NCBI GenBank assembly: GCA_963727245.1
Contig: CAVSFO010000012.1
Coordinates: forward strand, 124,001 to 188,000
DNA from: JBKQVT01 sp963727245
Lineage (GTDB): Bacteria; Planctomycetota; Planctomycetia; Pirellulales; Thermoguttaceae
DNA length: 64,000 nucleotides
Direction: 5' to 3'
The notes below the pieces were generated by a model. The model had not been told where the DNA came from and did not search any database. It saw only the letters and a program-made list of their open reading frames with translations. The first letter of the stretch is position 1. Each line of letters begins with the position of its first letter. Positions 9,517-17,079 of this stretch are shown piece after piece. Made by a program: the position numbers and the translations under genes.

Positions 9517-10616
9517 ATGAAAGCCCGTGCTTCGCGCGTCCCGTTGGCAACGATGCTCCTCGGTGGCCTGTTCGTTTCCGTCTGCCCCGCGGCGGTGTCG
9601 GTATCTCTGTTCCCGCTCCGGGAGTTTTATCACCCGGGCGAGCCGGTCGCGGTGCTAATGACCCTGAAAAACACCGGCCGGGCCCCCGTTTTCGTTGCGG
9701 ACCCTTCCGCGATTGGACTGGCGTTCACGTGCCCGCCCGGCGTCAAGCCTTTGGTCGAGCCGCTCCTTTCCCAGCCCAGGCGGCACGCGCCAAAGGCCCC
9801 CGCGGCGCCGAGGGGCGGGGTTCATACCGTGAATATGGTTGTGGGCAATGTTCCGATCGCGCCGAACCAGGAGTATCGCGTTTGCGATCGCCCTGAACAA
9901 GTACGTGCGTTTTGAGGCGATGGGGCGGCACGTCATCGGCTATTCCGCGAAATTCAGTGCGATCGCCGGCAAGGACGCCGGTTTGCCGGAAGATAAGTTG
10001 ATGTGGCTTCCGGAGGTGAAGGGGCAATTTACCGTCGAGATGAGGCCGGGCCCGATCGACGAGAAATGGATTCGCGGCCTGATCGCCGTCCTGAAGGGGC
10101 CCGGCAAAGCGCCGCCGGACGCCAAGCAGGACAAGGGCCAAATCAGCAGGAAAGATGCCGCCGAATTGTTGATCTGGGCGGACACGCCGATTGTGATCGA
10201 GCCGCTCATCGCCGCGTGCAAGGAGGACAGCTTTGAACTAATGGGCATTGAGGCCGACGTGATTGGATCGTTCGAGAAGTTCTTCAAGAGATACGACCGC
10301 GCCAGAAGCGGGATCTTGGAGATCGGCGCGGAGTCCGGCAGGATGATGGATGCCATCGCCGTATTCGACAAGGAGGGGGTGACGATACCGGGCCGGTCGT
10401 TCAAGCCCATCTTTGCCTCCAAGAGCATCATCAACATTTGGCCGGCATTGGAATATATCCGCGCACGGCACGCGCGACAACGTCGAAGCGGTCGAGCCGT
10501 TGGTGAATAATGATTTCAGCCCACCGATTGCCCAGCTTGCGGCAGCGGTGGTCAAGGACTTGAAGGCCCGGCCACCAGCAAAAGCGCCTGCAACGCCAGG
10601 GCAAGAGAAAAAATAG
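9517..10616 (+). pseudogene. B-family copy B7 (type III N-terminus), two frameshifts
   Basis: ATG 9517. Signal peptide and beta domain (YHPGEPVAVLMTLKNTGR) run to about 9875. The homologous segment AIALNKYVRF continues in a second frame from about 9885. Near 10465 two bases are missing relative to sister copies (ATCCGCGCACGGC against ATCCGCGCGCACGGC), moving the rest, AHGTRDNVEAVEPL onward, into a third frame ending at the stop 10614-10616. It is the last and most damaged copy of the array. Real decay is plausible here; sequence error is the alternative. Confidence 0.65.
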
Positions 10617-10969
10617 AATTCGACCTGATTCCGTCCCCGGAGCAAAGCATGTCCGATCGACGGTAGAAACCTCTGGCGCAATGCCCTGCGACAGGGTATG
10701 GTTGCCGCGATGCGGAGCTAATCGCGCCAGTCCCGCGTTCCCTTCCGAGCGAAGCACTGTCCGGCCCGTCCCCCTCTTGCACGGGTGCTTTGCCGGCGCG
10801 ATAATGGGGCACGAGCACGGAGCGTGCTCGGCGGCAACGACGACGGCCCCGCAACGGGAAGTGAGTCCCCCTTACCACTTCCGCGATAACAACAAATACT
10901 AGCCTCGTCCCAAAACTACCGGCGTCCCTGTGGTGAGCCCCGCCCCGTTTCGGGCCCGACAACGGCAAT
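10617..10969. other. Intergenic, no gene recognised
   Basis: No supported gene is seen between the B array and the secretion operon. A perfect 8-bp stem with a 3-nt loop (CGAGCACG-GAG-CGTGCTCG) sits at 10812-10830. It lacks a T-tract, so it is only a weak terminator candidate for the upstream array. Short open frames here have no recognisable protein features. Confidence 0.5.
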
Positions 10970-11626
10970 GTGAAGAGGACTGCCGTCAAGATGAACGCCG
11001 CTGTTCTGAAAAGTCCGAAACCAATGCAAGAGTTGGGGCGCTATCAGTTCAGTCTTCGCCGGATGTTTATCGCCACAACTGCCGTCGCCGCCGTTTTTGG
11101 ACTGGCGGTCTGGGGTGGCTGGGTCCACAGTGACGCGGTCGTCTATCTCTCGATTGCCGTCGTGGCCGCCGTCTTTTCATCAATCGCGCGGCGCACGCTG
11201 CTCGGGGGCTGTGTCATTCTTCGCGCGCTTTGGCTGTCATTCGTACTGGGAGGAATGTTGTTTGGCGACCACAGTCTCGAGGGCGATCGACGATCGCTCT
11301 GGATATTTGCCGCTTTCCTGCCAGTCTCCGCCATGATGTTGCGGCTTTACACCAAGGCTGGCGCATTCTCGCTCTTGGTATCGCTGCTTCTGGCAGAGAT
11401 ATTTGCAGCAATGGCGATCGTGTATACGTATGGCCTTCCGACCCTATTTCAAGCGTTTGCCAGCGAGGATCGACCGTATGCTATCCAACATCTGCGAAGC
11501 TATTTCCCCATCATCGAGCAATGGCTGATCGTAACACCTTGGCTAGCGGGGATCGTTCTCGGAGAGGTTCTGGCCCGACGAAGAAAGGCCAAACGATCGT
11601 CAACGACCATTGCTGTCAGGAGTTGA
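10970..11626 (+). CDS. Polytopic membrane protein, planctomycete FSL type
   Basis: 218 aa from GTG 10970; ATG 10991 (seven residues later, with AGAGG upstream) is an equally good start. After a hydrophilic head, the motif YQFSLRRMFIATTAVAAVFG leads into the first of about five hydrophobic helices. This FSLR-plus-helix pattern is common in small uncharacterised planctomycete membrane proteins. It ends in a basic tail (RRRKAKRSS). It lies 15 bases upstream of the GspE-like gene and may be the first gene of that operon, but no secretion motif links it functionally. Function unknown. Confidence 0.65.
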   Translation: MKRTAVKMNAAVLKSPKPMQELGRYQFSLRRMFIATTAVAAVFGLAVWGGWVHSDAVVYLSIAVVAAVFSSIARRTLLGGCVILRALWLSFVLGGMLFGDHSLEGDRRSLWIFAAFLPVSAMMLRLYTKAGAFSLLVSLLLAEIFAAMAIVYTYGLPTLFQAFASEDRPYAIQHLRSYFPIIEQWLIVTPWLAGIVLGEVLARRRKAKRSSTTIAVRS

Positions 11627-11641
11627 AAAGGGGGGAAGTCC

Positions 11642-12886
11642 ATGCGGTTGCCCACCATCGATCGACTGGGAAGCGAACTGGCGGCGCTGGACCCGTCGCG
11701 GCCGGAGTATGCCAGCCGGGCAGTCGATGCGGCGCTGGCGGCGGCGGAGTCGGCCGGGGCCAGCAACGTCCACTTGCAGCCGACGCCGCAAGGACTGGAG
11801 TTGAAATTCCGCGTCGACGGCGTGCTGCTGGCCGTGGCGATGTTTCCCGCCCAACTGGCCGGAAACGTCATCGCCCGGCTCAAGGTCAAGGCCGACCTGC
11901 TCACCTACCATACCGACCGCCCGCAGGAAGGCCGCATTCGCCTGCCGGGGGCCGCCGTGGAGATGCGCGTGAGCACGTTTCCGACGCTGCACGGCGAGCG
12001 GGCGGTGGTGCGACTCTTCGGCGGGGCGCAGCAATATCAGCGGCTGGAAGACCTCGGGCTGCCGCCGGACGTGCTGGGGCCGTTGCGGGCGCTGCTGGGC
12101 GAAACGTCGGGGGCGATCCTCGTCTCCGGGCCGGCCGGCAGCGGCAAGACGACGACCCTCTACGCCTGCCTGCGAGAGCTGGCCCATCGAACCGCCGGCC
12201 AGCGCAGCCTCGTGTCGATCGAAGACCCCATTGAAGTGGCCGTCGAGGGGGTGGCGCAATCGCAGGTCCGGCCCGCCGCCGGGCTCGACCTGGCCGTGGG
12301 GCTGCGATTCCTCATGCGGCAGGATCCCGAGGTCATCATGGTCGGCGAAATCCGCGACCGTGCCACCGCCGAAGCGGCCCTGCAAGCGTCCTTGACCGGA
12401 CACCTCGTGCTGAGCACCTTTCACGCCGGCAGCGCCGCCGAGACCGTCGGCCGGCTGTTGGACATGGGCATCGAGCCCTATGTGTTGCGGAGCGGGCTGC
12501 TGGCCGTCTTGAACCAGCGGCTGCTGCGTCGCTTGTGCGGCTGCGCCTGCGAGAGCGACGACCCCGACGCCCGCCTGGGCCTGCCGGTGGCGCGGGCGAA
12601 GGTGCCCGGCGGCTGCGAGGCGTGCCACGGCACCGGCTACAGCGGGCGGTTTCTGCTGGTGGAAATGCTGCTGCCGTCGCGGAGCGAGTTGGGGCGGGCG
12701 ATCCTTTCCCGCTGCGATACGGCGACCATGGAGCGGCTGGCGCTGGAGGGGCAGATGGTGAGCCGCTGGCGGCGGGCCTGCCAGGCCGTCGAGGAAGGGC
12801 TCACCAGTCCGGCCGAGGTTCGCCGGCTGTTGGGATTTTCCACTCCCCCCCTCTTGCTTAGCAAGGAAAGCAGCAATAAACTATGA
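11642..12886 (+). CDS. gspE: GspE/PilB-type secretion ATPase
   Basis: 414 aa; ATG 11642 preceded by AAAAGGGGGG. Traffic ATPase that powers pseudopilus or pilus assembly at the inner membrane. Motifs: Walker A GPAGSGKTT (163-171), Asp box SIEDPIE (192-198), Walker B VIMVGEIRD (231-239), His box HLVLSTFHA (254-262). A zinc-type cysteine cluster (Cys 299/301/303 and 325/328, CEACHGTG) follows as in GspE/PilB. It is shorter than typical GspE (500-570 aa) because it lacks the N1 domain. Its stop overlaps the next start as ATGA, indicating translational coupling with the GspF gene. Confidence 0.9.
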   Translation: MRLPTIDRLGSELAALDPSRPEYASRAVDAALAAAESAGASNVHLQPTPQGLELKFRVDGVLLAVAMFPAQLAGNVIARLKVKADLLTYHTDRPQEGRIRLPGAAVEMRVSTFPTLHGERAVVRLFGGAQQYQRLEDLGLPPDVLGPLRALLGETSGAILVSGPAGSGKTTTLYACLRELAHRTAGQRSLVSIEDPIEVAVEGVAQSQVRPAAGLDLAVGLRFLMRQDPEVIMVGEIRDRATAEAALQASLTGHLVLSTFHAGSAAETVGRLLDMGIEPYVLRSGLLAVLNQRLLRRLCGCACESDDPDARLGLPVARAKVPGGCEACHGTGYSGRFLLVEMLLPSRSELGRAILSRCDTATMERLALEGQMVSRWRRACQAVEEGLTSPAEVRRLLGFSTPPLLLSKESSNKL

Positions 12887-14073
12887 ACAGGCAAGGGCGA
12901 CGCTTAAAAGGAAAAGGGGACAGGCACCTTTTGCCGGAACGGCCCGAAGGCGGGCACCGACGCGAAGCGGCGGTCGTCGCACAAAAGGTGCCTGTCCCCT
13001 TTTCCGCTGGTGAGATGACGACTGCCATCACCCTCGACGAGTTGATTGCCCTGGGCGACGAGATCGGCGCGCTGGTCCGCGCCGGCGTGCCGCTGGAGCA
13101 AGGATTGGCGGAACTGGGCAGCGATATGCCCGGCCGCATGGGACGCCTCGCCACCGTGCTGGCCCAGCGGAGCAGCGGCGGCGAGCCGCTGGACCGGGTC
13201 ATCGCCGACGAGACGGAGCAATTGCCGGCCGCTTATCGGGCAGTGGTGCAGGCGGGCTTGCGGGCCGGACGGCTGCCGGCCGCCCTGGAGTCGGTCGCCT
13301 CGGCGGCACGGCGGATCAGCCAAAGCCAACGCGCCATCGTGGTGGCGGCGGCCTATCCGCTGCTGGTCTTCATGATCGCCTGGGTGGCGCTGGCCCTCCT
13401 GAGCGTGACCCTCATACCACGCCTGGCCGCGGATTTTGACGCCTTCGGCGCCCCCGGCAGCCGCTTCTTCCACTTTCTCACCTGGCTCGGCCACGGCGCC
13501 ATCTGGTGGGGACCGCTGGGTCCGCTGGTCGTGCTGTCGATCTTGGGCGCGTGGTGGTATGCGGCGACGCGGGCCCGATCGCTTTATGCCGGTTGGGCCC
13601 ATCGGCTGCTGCGCCGCGTTCCCTGGGTCGGTCCCATGCTCCGCTGGTCGCAGACGGCCACCTTCCTGGAATTGCTCGCCATGCTGGTGGAAAACCAGGT
13701 GCCTTTGCACGAGGGCGTCTTGTTGGCGGGCCGTGCGTCGGGCGATGCCGAGCTGGCGCGATCGGCGGAGCAACTGGCCGCCGCACTAGGCCAAGCAGAA
13801 CCGGCCGCAGCCGTCGCCGGGCCCGCCGGCGACGTGTTGCCGCCGTTGGTGCGCTGGTCGATCTTGGCTGCCCGGCGCAACGGCGCCTTGCTGCCGGCGC
13901 TGCGGTCCACGGCCGATGCCTATCGCCGCCGTGCCCAGCAGCAAGCCGAGGTCGTGCGGGTGTTTTTGCCGGTCGCGTTGACCATTTGCGTCGGCGGCAG
14001 CGTCGTCTTGGCCTATGGGTTGGCCGTCTTTGGGCCCTATGTCGGCCTGCTTCGCTTCCTGGGGAATGTCTGA
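12883..14073 (+). CDS. GspF-like inner-membrane platform protein 1
   Basis: 396 aa from ATG 12883, which overlaps the gspE stop (ATGA). Residues ~10-41 are a translation of the palindromic repeat at 12910-13005, which keeps the frame open. Without it the protein would begin at Met 13015 (MTTAITLDELIALGDEI), which has only a weak SD. Body: GspF family, with an N-terminal helical bundle (LVRAGVPLEQGLAELG), a transmembrane segment (VVAAAYPLLVFMIAWVALAL), a central pair of segments (ILGAWWY), a second bundle (LELLAMLVENQVPLHEG) and a terminal hydrophobic helix. GspF anchors GspE to the secretion platform. Confidence 0.85.
   Translation: MNRQGRRLKGKGDRHLLPERPEGGHRREAAVVAQKVPVPFSAGEMTTAITLDELIALGDEIGALVRAGVPLEQGLAELGSDMPGRMGRLATVLAQRSSGGEPLDRVIADETEQLPAAYRAVVQAGLRAGRLPAALESVASAARRISQSQRAIVVAAAYPLLVFMIAWVALALLSVTLIPRLAADFDAFGAPGSRFFHFLTWLGHGAIWWGPLGPLVVLSILGAWWYAATRARSLYAGWAHRLLRRVPWVGPMLRWSQTATFLELLAMLVENQVPLHEGVLLAGRASGDAELARSAEQLAAALGQAEPAAAVAGPAGDVLPPLVRWSILAARRNGALLPALRSTADAYRRRAQQQAEVVRVFLPVALTICVGGSVVLAYGLAVFGPYVGLLRFLGNV
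12910..13005. repeat. Palindromic element, 'GGGACAGGCACC' family, inside gspF1 start
   Basis: 24-bp inverted arms (GGAAAAGGGGACAGGCACC... and its complement) flank a 48-bp centre. Related elements with TGACAGGCACC arms are at 21028-21124 and 29654-29730. Here it lies between the coupled ATG of gspF1 and its first conserved residue and is translated in frame. REP/MITE-like; no transposase is encoded. Confidence 0.85.
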
Positions 14074-14081
14074 ATCGCCAT

Positions 14082-14250
14082 GGTGAAACTCGGCCCGCCC
14101 ATCTTCGGTTCGTGCACAACGCAAGTGTGCCACTGGCTTTGCCAGTGCTGCCGTGGGACTGGTCGCCCAAGGCACTGGCGTAGCCAGTGGCACCCGAGGA
14201 CTTGAGGAGCAACGGTGAAACTGAGTTGGCCCAACTTCGACTCGTACAAG
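14082..14250 (+). repeat. Palindrome flanked by duplicated gspF2 start region
   Basis: The palindrome (GTGCCACTGGCTTTGCCAGTG ... CCAGTGGCAC, about 14125-14194) lies in the gspF1-gspF2 gap. To its left, at about 14082-14117, is a diverged copy of the start of gspF2 (GGTGAAACTCGGCCC...TTCG). To its right is the real start (GGTGAAACTGAGTTGG) with its GAGGAG ribosome site. This is the same arrangement as the four-unit array at 16552-17079. Confidence 0.75.
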
Positions 14251-15272
14251 TCGCTTTCCGCCAACGAGGTCGCAGAACTGGCGGCCCGCATCGGCGAATT
14301 GACCAAGGCGGGCATGCCGCTGGGCGAAGGGCTGCGGGCGGTGGCCGCCGAGTTGCCGGGCGCAGGCTGCCGCGCACCGTCCGCCGGTTGGCCGACCGCT
14401 TCGACGCCGGCGGCGATGTCGCCACGGCCCTACAGGCCCAGGGGCGGCGCCTTCCCGAGCACTTCGTCGGCCTGCTGCTGGCCGGCATCCGCACGGGTCG
14501 GCTGGCCGAGATGCTGGAAGAGTTCGTCGATCTGGAGCGGAGCCGCCAGGAACTCCGCCGCCGCTTGTGGATGGCCTTTGCCTATCCGTTGTTCCTGCTG
14601 GTCGTGCTGGCCGGGACGGCGGTGGTTATCCATGCGCAGGTCGAGGGGTTCCGGCGGATATTCGCGGAGTTCGGCACGGAATTGCCGGACATGACCCGGT
14701 TCTTCTTCGCGACCGTCGGGCCGGTGACGTGGCTCCTGGTAGCCACCGCGATCCTGGCCGTCGTGGCGCCGCTGGTGCTCCAGGTGATACCCAGGCCGGC
14801 CTGGCTTTCGGAGATGTTGCAAGCGATTCCCATGTTGGGGCCGGTCCTGCGGTGGAGCCGTCTGGCGCAGTTCTCGCGGCTGATAGCGGTGCTGCTGGAG
14901 CAGCAAGTGCCGTTGCCCGACGCCTTGCGGCTGGCCGCCGCCGGCGTGAATGATTCGTACCTCGCCCAAGGATGCCGGCGGGTGGCGGCGGAGGTTGAAG
15001 CGGGCCGGCCGCTGGCGGAGAGCATGGCCGCGCGGCCGCAGTTCCCTCCCACCCTGATTCCCCTGGTGCGTTGGGGTCAGCAAACGCCGGCGCTGGCGGA
15101 CGCCTTTCGGGCGGGGGCCGAGATGTTCCAAGGCCGCGTCTTTTCCCGGGGGGGCCTGCTGGAGGCCTTGCTGCTGCCGGTGGCCCTGCTGCTGATTGTC
15201 ACGATGGTCGGTTTCTTCGTCATTGCCTTGACCTTGCCTTTGGTTTGCCTGATTCAAAAACTTTCCGGCTGA
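14215..15272 (+). CDS. GspF-like platform protein 2 (one frameshift)
   Basis: GTG start at 14215 with GAGGAG upstream. The N-terminus (VKLSWPNFDSYKSLSANEVAEL) reads in one frame to about 14357; the rest reads in another frame up to 15272. The paralogous fusion gene has TTGCCGGGGCGCAGG where this one has TTGCCGGGCGCAGG, so a single G is missing at 14358-14360. Rejoined length is about 352 aa with two GspF domains: bundle, helix (YPLFLLVVLAGTAVVI), bundle (LIAVLLEQQVPLPDALRL) and terminal helix. The homopolymer context favours sequencing error. Confidence 0.8.
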
Positions 15273-15278
15273 CCGCCC

Positions 15279-16544
15279 ATGCAAGACGTGACCATCTATA
15301 TCTTGGCAAGCTTGGCGGTTGTGTACCTGGTCATGGCCGGGGCGGCCGTCCTGGTGGTGTGGCGGTTGATTTCCGAGCGTCGGTATTACGACAACCCGGC
15401 GAGCCTGGCGATCGGTGTGGCCTGCTGGGTCCTGATGATCGCGGGGATCTGCGGCGGGGGCTTTGCGCTGATGGGGCTTTGGTCGATCCCCTGGTCGGTC
15501 ATTCTGCTGGTGGTGCTGGTCGAAACGGTGCGGGCGCGGCGTGCGACCCGGCAATATACGCTGCTCTGGGCGTTGACGGTTTCGGCCGAGCGGGGCATGC
15601 CGCTGGTCGGCGCGATCGAGGCCTTCGCCGAGGAGTGCGGGGGCCGGTACGGCGCCCGTGCCCGCCGGCTGGCCGCCATGTTGGCCGAAGGCGTTTCCCT
15701 GCCCGACGCCCTGGCGCGGTCGCCGAGGCTGTTGCCGCCCCACGTCCTGCCGCTGGTGCGCGTCGGTTGCGAGTCGGGGGCCTTGGCGCCGGCCCTGCGG
15801 AAGGCGGCCACGATCCACAATCAGCACGATGCCGCCTATCTGTCGGTGATGGCCAAGCTCGGCTACTGCTGGCTGATGACGACTTTCGGCATGTTGATCC
15901 TCGTCTTCGTAGGCTTCAAGATCCTTCCGCAGTTCGCCAGGATCTTCTGCGACTTCGGTGCTCCGCTGCCCGCCATGACGCAGCGGTTGTTTGACTGCGT
16001 GAATTATTGCGGCGCTTTCTGGCTGCTCCGCGCGCTGCTGCTGTTGTTGTTCCTCCTCTTGTACACGGCCGCTCGCTACGTCGGTTTGATCCAGTGGGAC
16101 CTGCCGGGCCTGGGACGCCTGACGCGGCGCAACGACACGGCCACGATCCTCGACGGCCTGGCGGTGGCCGCCGCGCAGGGCCGGCCGCTATCGGAGGCCA
16201 TCCGTTGGCTGGCGGAATGGTATCCGAAGTGGGCCGTCGGCGACCGGCTGCGGGCGGCCGCCGCCGAAGTCGAGTCCGGCGGCGATTGGTGCGAGGGCCT
16301 CTTCCACCACGGCTTGCTCCCCCGCGCCGACCGCGCCGTACTGCAAGCGGCCCAGCGGGTGGGCAATTTGCCCTGGACGCTGCGGGAAATGGCCGACAGC
16401 AACCGCCGCCGCCTGGTGTATCATGCCCAGGCCCTGGCGCAGATGCTTTTCCCGCCCGTGGTGCTGGCGTTCGGACTGATCGTGATGTTCATCGTGGTCG
16501 GCATGTTCATGCCCTTGATCGCCTTGATTGGAAAGTTCTCGTGA
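15279..16544 (+). CDS. GspF-like platform protein 3
   Basis: 421 aa, ATG 15279, six bases after gspF2. Unlike gspF1 and gspF2 it begins with two extra transmembrane helices (YILASLAVVYLVMAGAAVLVV and a second near residues 47-80) before the first GspF bundle (LLWALTVSAERGMPLVGAIE). The second bundle (ILDGLAVAAAQGRPLSEAI) and a C-terminal helix follow. The motif LPPHVLPLVRVGCESGAL in the middle is conserved in the C-terminal half of the fusion gene at 17072-19483. Probably part of the same inner-membrane platform. Confidence 0.85.
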   Translation: MQDVTIYILASLAVVYLVMAGAAVLVVWRLISERRYYDNPASLAIGVACWVLMIAGICGGGFALMGLWSIPWSVILLVVLVETVRARRATRQYTLLWALTVSAERGMPLVGAIEAFAEECGGRYGARARRLAAMLAEGVSLPDALARSPRLLPPHVLPLVRVGCESGALAPALRKAATIHNQHDAAYLSVMAKLGYCWLMTTFGMLILVFVGFKILPQFARIFCDFGAPLPAMTQRLFDCVNYCGAFWLLRALLLLLFLLLYTAARYVGLIQWDLPGLGRLTRRNDTATILDGLAVAAAQGRPLSEAIRWLAEWYPKWAVGDRLRAAAAEVESGGDWCEGLFHHGLLPRADRAVLQAAQRVGNLPWTLREMADSNRRRLVYHAQALAQMLFPPVVLAFGLIVMFIVVGMFMPLIALIGKFS

Positions 16545-16551
16545 AGATTGC

Positions 16552-17079
16552 AAACGTTCATAGGGGACTGTCCGAGTTTTCGCAAGTGTGCCACTGGCTT
16601 TGCCAGTGCTGCCGTGGGACCGGTCGCCCAAAGCACTGGCGTAGCCAGTGGCACCCGAGGACTTGAGGAGCGATGGTGAAACTCGCCTGGCCCAAATTCG
16701 GTTCGTCGAAGACGCAAGTGTGCCACTGGCTTTGCCAGTGCTGCCGTGGGACTGGTCGCCCAAGGCACTGGCGTAGCCAGTGGCACCCGAGGACTTGAGG
16801 AGCAACGGTGAAACTCGCCTGGCCCAAATTCGGTTCGTCGAAGACGCAAGTGTGCCACTGGCTTTGCCAGTGCTGCCGTGGGACTGGTCGCCCAAGGCAC
16901 TGGCGTAGCCAGTGGCACCCGAGGACTTGAGGAGCGATGGTGAAACTCGCCTGGCCCAAATTCGGTTCGTCGAAGACGCAAGTGTGCCACTGGCTTTGCC
17001 AGTGCTGCCGTGGGACTGGTCGCCCAAGGCACTGGCGTAGCCAGTGGCACCCGAGGACTTGAGGAGCAACGGTGAAACT
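16552..17079 (+). repeat. 132-bp tandem array (four units) upstream of gspF fusion
   Basis: Anchored on GCAAGTGTGCCACTGG, copies begin at 16582, 16714, 16846 and 16978, an exact 132-bp period. Each unit is a palindrome (GTGCCACTGGCTTTGCCAG...CTGGCGTAGCCAGTGGCAC) joined to GAGGAGC(A/G)A(C/T)GGTGAAACT plus about 25 bases that resemble the start of the downstream gene. The last unit runs into the real start at 17072. The first unit carries part of a second repeat family (GGGGACTGTCCG). The array therefore multiplies a ribosome site and start codon. Confidence 0.9.

Noticed and set aside
10681..10902. 73-codon plus-strand frame in the gap after B7
   Set aside because: No ribosome site, no recognisable protein features, covers a hairpin.
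16552..17079. Possible CRISPR array
   Set aside because: Units are 132 bp and contiguous, with no unique spacers and no cas genes.
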